Under the pieces are notes generated by a model. It was not told where the DNA came from, did no database searches, and saw nothing but the letters and a program-made list of their open reading frames with translations. Positions 37,632 through 45,303 of a stretch of 64,000 nucleotides of DNA are shown here, piece after piece. A program made the translations under genes and the position numbers. The number at the start of each line of letters is the position of its first letter. Positions within the stretch are counted from its first letter, which is position 1. The stretch spans positions 7,416,001 to 7,480,000 of the forward strand of contig NZ_CP045740.1 of the NCBI RefSeq assembly GCF_009650765.1. The letters run 5' to 3'. This DNA is from Streptomyces sp. SUK 48 (lineage in GTDB: Bacteria; Actinomycetota; Actinomycetes; Streptomycetales; Streptomycetaceae).

Positions 37632-38168
37632 ATGGCCACCACCGAGGCGAACAACCGGGTCGAACTCGTCTTCTCGCTGTTCGACGCCAACGGCAACGGC
37701 GTACTGGACCCGGGGGACTTCGAGCTGATGGGCAGGCGGGTGGTCGAGGCCGTGCCCGAGGCCGGGGACGGCGCGAAGCACCGGATGGTCGAGGCGTTCC
37801 AGGGCTACTGGGACACCCTGCGCACCGAGCTGGACGCCGACGGCGACGGACAGGTCAGCCCCGAGGAGTTCAACGCCATCGTGCTCGACCCCCAGCGATT
37901 CGACGTCACCGTCAACGAGTTCGCCGAGTCCCTCGCCGCGCTGGGCGACCCGGACGGCGACGGCTATGTCGAACGCCCCCACTTCGTCGCCCTGATGACG
38001 GCCATCGGTTTCCAGCGCCCCAACATCGAGGCCCTGTTCGACGCCTTCGAGCCGGTCCACGGCGACCGTGTCCCCGTGGTCACCTGGGCCGACGGCATCC
38101 GTGACTACTACCGCCCGGAGAAGTCCGGCATCCCCGGCGATCACCTCACCACGGGTACCGCCCAGTGA
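37632..38168 (+). CDS. EF-hand calcium-binding protein
   Basis: A 178-residue calerythrin/CabB-like protein. Canonical EF-hand loops are at about residues 18-29 (DANGNGVLDPGDF), 64-75 (DADGDGQVSPEEF) and 99-110 (DPDGDGYVERPHF); a fourth near the C-terminus (AFEPVHGDRVPVVTW) has lost key acids. It is cytoplasmic and probably a calcium sensor or buffer. The ATG at 37632 has GGAGGGG upstream. Its stop overlaps the start of the dehydrogenase-like gene (GTGA), so it belongs to the operon to 40871. Confidence 0.92.
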   Translation: MATTEANNRVELVFSLFDANGNGVLDPGDFELMGRRVVEAVPEAGDGAKHRMVEAFQGYWDTLRTELDADGDGQVSPEEFNAIVLDPQRFDVTVNEFAESLAALGDPDGDGYVERPHFVALMTAIGFQRPNIEALFDAFEPVHGDRVPVVTWADGIRDYYRPEKSGIPGDHLTTGTAQ

Positions 38169-39265
38169 CCCACGACCCGAACACCCCCGTCGTCGGACTC
38201 GCCGTGGGCCGGGGCACCGGACCCGAACTCGCGGACGTCTTCGAGCAGGTGCTCGGCGCGCTGACCGCCGGGCACCCGGGCACCGTGACCATCGAGCGCT
38301 CCCCGCGCCTCTACCACTCCTACCACTCGTTGCGCGGCGAATCCGGCATCGCCCGGATCCGCGAGCTGACCGCCGCGGACGCCGACCACTACGAACGGTT
38401 CTGCCGCACCCGCGCCGAGCGGGGCACGACGGCGGTCTTCCGGACCGCCGTCAACGCCCAGTCCCTGTACCTCGTGCGCCGCCGGCTGCGCGCCGTCAAG
38501 GTGGACCTCCTCGGCGCCGACGGCCGCTCCCTGCTGCTGGTGCGCGACCAGGCGCAGGGCTTCTACACCGGGGAGAACGCGCACACGCCCGGCGAGATCA
38601 CCCGCACCATGACCTTCGGCCGGGAGATCACCCGCAGCGTGGTCCGCTACGCGCTGCGCCGGGCCCGGCAGGAGTGGCCGGACGGGCGGATCGGCCGCGT
38701 CGTCATGGCGTACAAGTTCCACCTCCTGGACGGCGCCCTGGACACCTGGGTGAGCGAACTCGCGGCGGAACTCGGCGTGGAGATCGGCCTGTTCCAGCCG
38801 GACACGGTCAACCGCAACCTCATCACCCACGGCCTGCCCGACCGGACGCTGCTGATCGCCGGGAACGAATGGGCCGACATCATGCACGTCATGCTCCTCG
38901 ACCGGTTCGGCTCCGACCGGCAGGAGAACCGTTGCACCGAGAACGTCTTCCTCGACCCCGCGCTGGCCGGACTCACCGAATACCAGACGGTGCACGGCTC
39001 CGCCGACGACATCGCCGGCCGGGGCCTCGTCAACCCGGTGGCGACCATCCGGGCGGCCGCGCGCGTCGCCGAGGGGCACGCCGGACGCACCGGTGCGGTG
39101 GAGGTCGTCGAGAAGGCGCTGCGCATCCTGGAGGAACGGGGCATATCCACGCCCGACCTCGGCGGCCGGCACTCCACCACCGCCGTGGCCGACGCCCTGC
39201 TCGACGCCCTCGACCCGCCCGGCGCCGGGACCCCGGCGGACGCCATCCTGGCCGGCGGCTCATGA
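38165..39265 (+). CDS. Divergent isocitrate/isopropylmalate-dehydrogenase-family protein
   Basis: A 366-residue member of the beta-decarboxylating dehydrogenase family. The fold start is VVGLAVGRGTGPELADV, the region LLLVRDQAQGFYTGENAHTPGE matches the RELTGGIYFGE segment, the catalytic Lys is in MAYKFHLLDG, and NAD binding is intact in YQTVHGSADDIAGRGLVNPVATIR. The metal-binding block, usually GDILSDEA, is here WADIMHVMLL, so an essential Asp looks replaced, and the substrate arginines are not clear. It likely acts on an unusual substrate or lost metal-dependent decarboxylation. It overlaps both neighbours by 4 nt. Confidence 0.85.
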   Translation: MTHDPNTPVVGLAVGRGTGPELADVFEQVLGALTAGHPGTVTIERSPRLYHSYHSLRGESGIARIRELTAADADHYERFCRTRAERGTTAVFRTAVNAQSLYLVRRRLRAVKVDLLGADGRSLLLVRDQAQGFYTGENAHTPGEITRTMTFGREITRSVVRYALRRARQEWPDGRIGRVVMAYKFHLLDGALDTWVSELAAELGVEIGLFQPDTVNRNLITHGLPDRTLLIAGNEWADIMHVMLLDRFGSDRQENRCTENVFLDPALAGLTEYQTVHGSADDIAGRGLVNPVATIRAAARVAEGHAGRTGAVEVVEKALRILEERGISTPDLGGRHSTTAVADALLDALDPPGAGTPADAILAGGS

Positions 39266-39906
39266 CCGGCCCGACGGGGGAGCGGACGGCCCTGGTCGTC
39301 GTGGACGTGCAGAACGACTTCTGCACCGGCCCGATCGCCCTCGGCCGCTTCGGCGGTGACCCCGCCGTCCTGGACGCGGCCGTCGCCGGTACCGTCCGGG
39401 CGGTGACCGCGGCCCGCGCGCGCGGCGTGGAGGTGGTCTTCGTACGGTTCACCGGCGACCCCGAGCACCAGGGCGCCGCCTGGCGGTCGCGGGACCACGC
39501 CCTCGGCAAGCGGCCGAAGTGCCTGGAGGGCTCCTGGGGCGCCGAGTTCCACCGGGTCGCGCCGGGGACGGGCGAGCGCGTCTTCACCAAGCGCGCCCGC
39601 TTCGACGCCTTCCTCGGCGAGGGCTTCGAGGACCACCTCGGCGCCCGCGGCATCGGCCACCTGGTCCTCGCCGGGGTGTACGCCGACGTGTGCGTGGACA
39701 CCACCGCCCGCACGGCGTTCCAGAAGGGCTTCCATGTGACCGTCCTGACGGACTGCACCGCGGCCCTGCATCTGCCGTACGACGACGTCCTGCGGTTCAT
39801 GCGGGTCGTCTACGGCGCCCGGACGACCACCGCCGCCGACCCCGCGGCCTGGACCGCGCCGGCGCCCGGGCCCGGGGAGGTGCCGTGCATACGGCCGGCG
39901 GGCTGA
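39262..39906 (+). CDS. Isochorismatase-like cysteine hydrolase
   Basis: A 214-residue hydrolase of the isochorismatase fold: TALVVVDVQNDFCTGPIAL with the catalytic Asp, FTKRARFDAFLG with the Lys, and LVLAGVYADVCVDTTARTAFQKGF with the Cys (VCVD). Family members hydrolyse amides such as nicotinamide, ureas or isochorismate. The substrate here is unknown. ATGA overlap with the preceding dehydrogenase-like gene and 22-nt overlap with the following methyltransferase gene indicate one functional operon. Confidence 0.9.
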   Translation: MTGPTGERTALVVVDVQNDFCTGPIALGRFGGDPAVLDAAVAGTVRAVTAARARGVEVVFVRFTGDPEHQGAAWRSRDHALGKRPKCLEGSWGAEFHRVAPGTGERVFTKRARFDAFLGEGFEDHLGARGIGHLVLAGVYADVCVDTTARTAFQKGFHVTVLTDCTAALHLPYDDVLRFMRVVYGARTTTAADPAAWTAPAPGPGEVPCIRPAG

Positions 39907-40871
39907 GCGCCGGGGTGGCCCGGGGCGTGGGCCGCACCGCCCTGCTGGTGGCCGCGGCCCGCGCGATCGAGACGCATCGCCCCGACGCGCTCGCCCGGGA
40001 CCCGTTCGCCGAGCACTTCGTGCGCGCCGCGCCGGCCTCGGCGGGCTGGCCGGTGCGTCCGGGACAGGTGCCCGACGGGGACGCCGACCCGCTGTGGGGC
40101 AGGCTCGGCCGGTACTTCGCCCTGCGCACCCGCGTCCTGGACGACCATCTCCTGCGCTCCGCCCACCTGGGCGTGCGTCAGGTGGTCCTGCTCGGCGCGG
40201 GCCTGGACTGCCGGGCGTACCGGCTGGACTGGCCGCCGGGGCGCACGGTGTACGAGGTGGACACGGCGGAGGTGCTGGCCTTCAAGCAGACGGTCCTCGA
40301 CCGGCTCCGGGCCGCCCCCGCGGCCGAGCGCCGCCCGCTCGCCGCGGACCTGCGCGAGGACTGGGCCGAGGTGCTGCTGGCCGCGGGCTTCGACCCGGCC
40401 GAACCCACGGCGTGGCTGGCCGAGGGGCTGCTGCTGTATCTGCCGGCGGCGGCCGAACGGAGCCTCGTGGCCACGATCGACCGGCTCAGCGCGGCGGACA
40501 GCACCCTGGCGTACGAGATCAAGGACCTCGTCGAGTCCCCGCAGGTGCGGTCCAGCCCCGTCTACACCACCACCCGCCGGCGCATCGGCATCGACCTGCT
40601 CGCCCTCTTCGACGGCGAGCCCCGCCCCGACTCGGCCGCCGAACTCGCCTCCCTGGGCTGGACGGTGACCACCCGCACCCCCTACGACTTCACCCGCCGG
40701 CACGGCCGCGGCCCCCTCCCGGAACCGAACGACGCCCTGGCCGCCAACCGCTGGATCTTCGCGGCGGCGCCGAGGGCCCGGGAGCCCGCGAGCGGACCGT
40801 GCGCCGGGGCGCCCGGGGCTACTTTGGGCGCGTCGCCAGGCGGGCCTCCGCCGCCGCCAGTATCTCCGTGA
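39885..40871 (+). CDS. PPM-type (leucine carboxyl methyltransferase-like) SAM-dependent methyltransferase
   Basis: A 328-residue methyltransferase of the class-I PPM family common in Streptomyces: GRTALLVAAARAIETHRPDALARDPFAEHF, the SAM-binding motif VVLLGAGLDCRAYRLDWPPG, VYEVDTAEVLAFK and AWLAEGLLLYLPAAA. The GTG at 39885 has GGGGAGGTGCC upstream. The last 50 residues (PASGPCAGAPGATLGASPGGPP) are outside the family, and the ORF overlaps the 3' end of the convergent oxidoreductase gene by 53 nt. The target could be a carboxylate or hydroxyl of the operon's product. Confidence 0.88.
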   Translation: MHTAGGLSAGVARGVGRTALLVAAARAIETHRPDALARDPFAEHFVRAAPASAGWPVRPGQVPDGDADPLWGRLGRYFALRTRVLDDHLLRSAHLGVRQVVLLGAGLDCRAYRLDWPPGRTVYEVDTAEVLAFKQTVLDRLRAAPAAERRPLAADLREDWAEVLLAAGFDPAEPTAWLAEGLLLYLPAAAERSLVATIDRLSAADSTLAYEIKDLVESPQVRSSPVYTTTRRRIGIDLLALFDGEPRPDSAAELASLGWTVTTRTPYDFTRRHGRGPLPEPNDALAANRWIFAAAPRAREPASGPCAGAPGATLGASPGGPPPPPVSP

Positions 40872-41706
40872 CCCGCAGGCCGAAGGACGCGTCGCAGGGA
40901 TGCGGGCGGCCGGTCTCGGCGCAGGCCAGGAGGGCGTCGGCGGCCCGGGTGAGGGCGGTGACGGCGTCCTCGGAGGCGGCGGGCATGACGGAGACCCCGG
41001 ACGTGCCGCGCAGTTCGTACTCGGTGCCCGCGGCCGCCGGCGGAACCGTCGCGCTGAGGGTGACCGTGCTGGAGGCCCCGCCGGCGTGGTCGAGGACCAG
41101 GTGCACGGTGTCTCCCGGACCACGGCCCGCCGCGACCACCTGGGTGACGTCGCCGAGGATCGGCATCAGCACGGACAGCGCGTGCGGGCCCAGGTCCCAC
41201 AGCGCGCCCTTCTCCTGGCGCCACGGAGAGGCCGCGAAGGGGCTGTCGGTGGTGAACACCGCCCCCAGCCAGTGCGCCCGGGCCGTGAACCAGCCCGTCG
41301 CAGCGGCTTGTTCCTCGATCCACGCCTGCGGCTCCTTCTGGAAGCGCGCGGTGAAGAACACCACCGAGGCCACCCCGGCCCGCTCCGCCTCCTCGGCCAC
41401 CGCACGCGCGTCGGCGACCGACAGCGCGAGCGGCTTGTCGAGGAGCAGATGCCGCCCGGCCCGCGCCGCCCGCACCGCCAACGGGGCCTGCACGGACGGC
41501 GGCAGCGCGACGGCGACCGCGTCCACGTCGGCCAGCAGCGCGTCCACCTCGGCGTACGGCCTGCCGCCGTGCCGCTGTGCGAGCTCGCCGGCCGCCTCCG
41601 GGCGACGGCCCCACACCCCGGCGAACTCCAGACCGGGGTGCCCGGCTAGGGCGGGGGCGTAGACCGCCCGCGCCCAGGGGCCCGTTCCCAGCAGTCCGAT
41701 GCGCAT
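40819..41706 (-). CDS. Gfo/Idh/MocA-family oxidoreductase
   Basis: A 295-residue NAD(P)-dependent oxidoreductase. The N-terminal Rossmann fold is MRIGLLGTGPWARAVYAPAL (GxGxxA), the dinucleotide-binding part continues with AVALPPSVQAPLAVRAARAGRHLLLDKPLAL, where the DKPLAL Lys is catalytic, and the C-terminal domain carries SPWRQEKGALWDLGPHALSVL. The ATG at 41706 is 35 nt after the ATP-grasp gene stop with AGAGGAACG upstream, so it is part of the graspetide operon. This function in a graspetide context is unusual and suggests a redox tailoring step or a separate sugar-type enzyme. Confidence 0.9.
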   Translation of the reverse strand: MRIGLLGTGPWARAVYAPALAGHPGLEFAGVWGRRPEAAGELAQRHGGRPYAEVDALLADVDAVAVALPPSVQAPLAVRAARAGRHLLLDKPLALSVADARAVAEEAERAGVASVVFFTARFQKEPQAWIEEQAAATGWFTARAHWLGAVFTTDSPFAASPWRQEKGALWDLGPHALSVLMPILGDVTQVVAAGRGPGDTVHLVLDHAGGASSTVTLSATVPPAAAGTEYELRGTSGVSVMPAASEDAVTALTRAADALLACAETGRPHPCDASFGLRVTEILAAAEARLATRPK

Positions 41707-41741
41707 CTGACGTTCCTCTCTCCGAACCGGTCCCCGTGTCC

Positions 41742-42725
41742 TCAACAGCCCGCGCCCGTGGCCGCGTCGGCGCATCCGTCCGCCGACAGCCCGTCCCCCG
41801 TGAGCCATTCGGCGATGGTGGCGGCGATCGGCTGCCCGGTGTCCATCTCCACGAACCCGAACTGTCCGGACTGGTTGCACTCCAGGAACCACCAGACGCC
41901 GTCCGCGTCCTCCGCGAAGTCGAACGCACCGTACGCCAGTTCCGCCCCGCGGAGATAGCGCAGGACGCCCTCGGCGACCCGCGCGGGCACCGCCACCGGC
42001 AGCCACGGTGACACGGAGGGGGCGAACCGCACGTCCACGTCGTCGGGATGGGCGTCCGGGGCCACCGGCTTGCGGGCCGCCAGCAGGGTGTCACCGACGG
42101 CGGTGAGCCGGATGTCGGCCCGCTTCACCACGCGTCGCTGGAGCAGCGTCGGCCCGAAGGCGACCGCCGAGAAGTCCGTGTCCGGCGCCACCCTGCTCGT
42201 CGGCACCGCCCGCGGCGGCTCCTGCGGATGCGCCCCGGAGACCGGCTTGACCACCAGGTCGGGGTGACGCTCCGCGAACTCCCGCGCCGCCCGCGGGAAC
42301 GTCGTGATCAGGGTGGGCGGCACCGCGAGTCCGCTGTGCTGGGCGTGCCGCAGCTGCCAGGGCTTGTACCGGGCGCGGCGGGCGGCGTCCGGATGGTTCA
42401 TCCAGCGTGCGCCGGTGCAGCGCAGCATGCCGTACAGCGCCTGCGCGGACTCCTCGGTCAGCCAGGCGGACGGCTGGGCGGCGCGCGAGGCCGCCGCCCC
42501 GGGCCTGCGCACCCAGATGGAGCGCAGCCCGTCCAGGTCCACCAGACGCCCGCCGACGGACAGTTGCCCCTGGCAGGTGCCGTGCGCGTACTCGCCCGAC
42601 AGCGCGACCCCGGCGGTCAGATCGGCGGGGTCGAGCCGGACGACGGGCACCTGGGCCTCGCGGAGGCGGAGGACCACCATGTCCGCCGTCACGTCTTCTT
42701 CACTGGTCAGGATGAGCACGGTCAT
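41742..42725 (-). CDS. tgmB: ATP-grasp graspetide (RiPP) ligase, SAV_5884 family
   Basis: A 327-residue ATP-grasp enzyme that forms omega-ester or omega-amide macrocycles in a ribosomal peptide. The N-terminal part (VLILTSEEDVTADMVVLRLREA and LRSIWVRRPGAA) binds the leader, the ATP-grasp has WMNHPDAARRARYKPWQLRHA and HPDLVVKPVSG, and the catalytic end YGAFDFAEDADGVWWFLECNQSGQFGFVE holds the ECN...GQ metal/ATP motif. It is of the MvdD/SAV_5884 type. It lies 18 nt downstream of the precursor gene; no strong ribosome site, which fits coupling to precursor translation. Confidence 0.92.
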   Translation of the reverse strand: MTVLILTSEEDVTADMVVLRLREAQVPVVRLDPADLTAGVALSGEYAHGTCQGQLSVGGRLVDLDGLRSIWVRRPGAAASRAAQPSAWLTEESAQALYGMLRCTGARWMNHPDAARRARYKPWQLRHAQHSGLAVPPTLITTFPRAAREFAERHPDLVVKPVSGAHPQEPPRAVPTSRVAPDTDFSAVAFGPTLLQRRVVKRADIRLTAVGDTLLAARKPVAPDAHPDDVDVRFAPSVSPWLPVAVPARVAEGVLRYLRGAELAYGAFDFAEDADGVWWFLECNQSGQFGFVEMDTGQPIAATIAEWLTGDGLSADGCADAATGAGC

Positions 42726-42743
42726 CGTCTGCGGGTCCGTGGT

Positions 42744-42935
42744 TCAGTCGTCGAAGTGCGTCTTGGAACCGGCGGTCGAGGTCGTGGTCCCCAGCGCACG
42801 CAGGGTCGCGTGGTCCGTCGCGGCGATCCGCCCGTCCGGGAGCACGTTCAACTGCAGTCCGGAGTCGTACGCGTACGGAACGGTTACTTCCAACTGCACA
42901 GCCGGGCGCGCGTAGTTGAGCGTGAACGGTTGCAT
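42744..42935 (-). CDS. tgmA: ATP-grasp-modified RiPP precursor peptide
   Basis: A 63-residue graspetide precursor. Leader: MQPFTLNYARPAVQLEVTVP to about residue 49, including the PF..NYARPAV...PY.YD pattern characteristic of this precursor family. Core: TTTSTAGSKTHFDD at the C-terminus, where Thr/Ser or Lys side chains can be linked to the two terminal Asp by the adjacent ligase. The ATG at 42935 has GGGAGAG 3-10 nt upstream. Identification rests on the sequence pattern and the adjacent ATP-grasp gene; ring topology cannot be deduced. Confidence 0.88.
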   Translation of the reverse strand: MQPFTLNYARPAVQLEVTVPYAYDSGLQLNVLPDGRIAATDHATLRALGTTTSTAGSKTHFDD

Positions 42936-42963
42936 GGTCTCTCCCTGGTTCGGCTTTCACGTC

Positions 42964-42969
42964 CTTATA
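42964..42969 (-). promoter_or_regulatory. Possible -10 element of the graspetide operon
   Basis: TATAAG on the minus strand would give a start site about 22 nt before the precursor ATG. No good -35 is visible at the right distance, so an activator or alternative sigma factor may be needed. Confidence 0.3.
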
Positions 42970-43053
42970 CGATTCGAACGGGTGATTGGTTTCCTTACGC
43001 TGCGTGACCATGACGCGGACGGGTGCGTTCCGCCGCGGTGCCGGACGCCCCGC

Positions 43054-43920
43054 TCACACAGCGAGTGCCCCGCGCGCCACGGACAGTGCCTGCTCCGCGT
43101 ATCCGCGTCCGAACAGCACCGCGTGCACGAGGAGCGGGAAGAGCTGGTGGACGCCGACGCGTTGGCGCCAGCCGTCGGCGAGCGGCGCCGACTCCCGGTA
43201 CCCCGCGAGGACCTGGCCGAGGTGCGGGCAGCCGAAGAGGTGAAGCATCGCCAGGTCGGTCTCCCGGTGTCCGCCGTGCGCGGCCGGGTCGATGAGCCGT
43301 ACCTCGCCGTCGGTGCCCCACAGCACATTGCCGTTCCACAGGTCGCCGTGCAGCCGCGCGGGCGGCTCCGCGGGCCCCGCCAGCTCCGGCAGCCGGGCGC
43401 AGAGCCGCTCGAACACCGCCGCCTCGCCCGGCCGCAGCGTCCCGCGCTCGACCGCGCCGCGCACATACGGCAGCACCCGGTGCTCGGCGTACCAGCCGGA
43501 CCACTCGGTGCCCTCGGCGTTGCGCATGGGCGCGAGCCCGATGTACGCGTCCCGCGGCCCGCCGGGCGGCGCCGACCCGAAGCGGGGCGCGCCGGACGCG
43601 TGCAGGGCCGCGAGGGCCTGACCGAAACGGAGCGCCGCCTTCGCGTCGGGATTCCCGGTCGCCACCCGCTCGGTGACCATCCAGCGCTCGTCGTGCCCGA
43701 GCACCTCCGGCACCCGGACGGCGCCCGCGGCGGCGAGCCAGTGCAGCCCCGCCACCTCCGCGCGGACCGCGCCGGGGGCGTCGGCGCGCTTGACCATCAC
43801 CGGGGTGCCGTCGGCCAGCAGTACCTCCACGGGCGACCCGGACATCCCCGGCGCCGCGTCGACCGGGCGCCCGGTGAGCCGGGACGCCGCCTGTCCAGGA
43901 TCCTCGTCTCGCGTGACCAC
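43054..43920 (-). CDS. Fructosamine kinase family protein
   Basis: A 288-residue kinase-fold protein phosphorylating glycated amines, or a related aminoglycoside-phosphotransferase-like protein. It contains VEVLLADGTPVMVKRADAPGAV (Lys), WMVTERVATGNPDAKAALRFGQALAALHAS, then the catalytic PPARLHGDLWNGNVLWG (HGDLWxGN) and VRLIDPAAHGGHRETDLAML (DxD-type metal site). The GTG at 43920 starts the frame (M-V-T-R-D). It is separated from the graspetide precursor by 118 nt and transcribed in the same direction upstream of it, but a functional link is not evident. Confidence 0.88.
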   Translation of the reverse strand: MVTRDEDPGQAASRLTGRPVDAAPGMSGSPVEVLLADGTPVMVKRADAPGAVRAEVAGLHWLAAAGAVRVPEVLGHDERWMVTERVATGNPDAKAALRFGQALAALHASGAPRFGSAPPGGPRDAYIGLAPMRNAEGTEWSGWYAEHRVLPYVRGAVERGTLRPGEAAVFERLCARLPELAGPAEPPARLHGDLWNGNVLWGTDGEVRLIDPAAHGGHRETDLAMLHLFGCPHLGQVLAGYRESAPLADGWRQRVGVHQLFPLLVHAVLFGRGYAEQALSVARGALAV

Positions 43921-44076
43921 GGCTTCAGGGTACGGCGCACAACACCAGGTCAGGAGAGGCTACTTCGACCGTTACTACGACGCTTTTCAGCCATTCGGCG
44001 GGGTCCCGTGCACGGGTGGGCGCCGCGCGGGCGGCGGGAGTGCGCCAAGTGGCCACACGAGGCGCCCGCCGTACCG

Positions 44077-45012
44077 TCAGTCGCCGACCGGGGTGGAACG
44101 CGGCGGCAGCCCCACCGGGTTGCCGGGCGGCAGCAGATCCGAGTCCCCCACCGCGCGGGCCAGCGGATCCAGCAGCGCGGCCAGCCGGGCGGTGCGGTCC
44201 GGGCCGAGGGCGCGCCAGGGGCTCTCGGCCGCCGCGTCGGTCAGCGCCTCGACCTCCGCGCGCGCCGCCACTCCGGCGGCGGTGAGCGATCCGTCCTCGG
44301 CGAGCAGCCCGCGCTCCCGCAGCCGGAGCCCGGCCGCCGTCCAGTCGCCCGGCTCCCACTTGCGGGTCTCCCGCAGGAAGCCCTCGTCCGACTCGCCGGC
44401 GGCCGCCTTGAGCACCATGGCCTCGACCGGCCCGAGCCCCCGGCCCACCAGCACCGCGACATGCCCGTCGCCCCGGTGCTCGCGCAGGGTCGTCAGCGCC
44501 TGCCACAACCGGGCCGTGGGCCGCTCCGGACGCTCCAGCGCCTGGTTGGCGGCGGCCAGCACCCGGCCCGCGGTGTCCGCGGCCGCCGCGGCCCGCCAGG
44601 CGAGATCGGCGGCCTCGGTGAACTCGGCGGAGCCGGTGACCTCCGGTCCGTACAGCTCGGTCATCGCCGCGTCCATGGCGTCCTCGCGGGCCGCGAGGAC
44701 CCGCGCGGGAGTCGCGTATCCCCAGGCGTCCGGCAGCGCCCTGGCCACCCGGGCGGGGTGGAAGACGTAGAAGCCGCTCGTCACGACGGCGGGGGAGACC
44801 GGGCCGAGCGGGGCGGCCCGCAGCGCGAAGTAGCCCATCCAGTAGCCGCGCAGCCCCAGCTCCGCCGCGGCCCGGTGCGCCTGCGGCGCGAAGTACACCA
44901 GGTCGTGCACGGGTTCGTAGCGCTCCCACAGGGCCCGCGCCATTCCGTCCGCCACTGCCGCCTCCCACCGCCTCGGCCGCCACCGGCCGTTTGCCGTCGT
45001 GCCGTCCGGCAC
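44077..45012 (-). CDS. SCO6745-family protein
   Basis: A 311-residue protein of an uncharacterised Streptomyces family (SCO6745). The diagnostic start is MARALWERYEPVHDLVYFAPQAHRAAAELGL, followed by RGYWMGYFALRAAPLGPVSPAVVTSGFYVFHPARVARALPDAW, in family blocks, and a C-terminal helical half. An HTH-like helix pair occurs around GLGPVEAMVLKAAAGESDEGFLRE. The function is unknown. A palindrome at 45023-45038 lies just upstream of the start and may be an operator. Confidence 0.85.
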   Translation of the reverse strand: MPDGTTANGRWRPRRWEAAVADGMARALWERYEPVHDLVYFAPQAHRAAAELGLRGYWMGYFALRAAPLGPVSPAVVTSGFYVFHPARVARALPDAWGYATPARVLAAREDAMDAAMTELYGPEVTGSAEFTEAADLAWRAAAAADTAGRVLAAANQALERPERPTARLWQALTTLREHRGDGHVAVLVGRGLGPVEAMVLKAAAGESDEGFLRETRKWEPGDWTAAGLRLRERGLLAEDGSLTAAGVAARAEVEALTDAAAESPWRALGPDRTARLAALLDPLARAVGDSDLLPPGNPVGLPPRSTPVGD

Positions 45013-45022
45013 CGGACTGCGC

Positions 45023-45038
45023 TATGACCACTGTCATA
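45023..45038. promoter_or_regulatory. Palindrome upstream of the SCO6745-family gene
   Basis: TATGAC (45023-45028), CACT and GTCATA (45033-45038) form an inverted repeat just 10 nt before the start of the minus-strand gene at 45012. It may be an operator overlapping a promoter. Confidence 0.45.
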
Positions 45039-45303
45039 ACACAAGGGCGGGTGACGCACCTCGCGCACCTCTTCCCGGCCTCGCCGCGGCCTCTCCCCGG
45101 CGGGATGCGGCGGCGGGGGCGCGGATTGGACCGGACGGGGGGTCCGGAGCCGCCCGCACTGGGGCAGACGGGTGGGCCGTTGACACGGCTGGGCGGCTCG
45201 GATGGTGGGAGCCGGGGGCCTCACTGACGGTGGTTCATGTCGAGACCGGGTCCATCCAGCTGATGAGGCGTCCGCTGCCCGGTCATGGCGGAAGGACAAC
45301 ACG

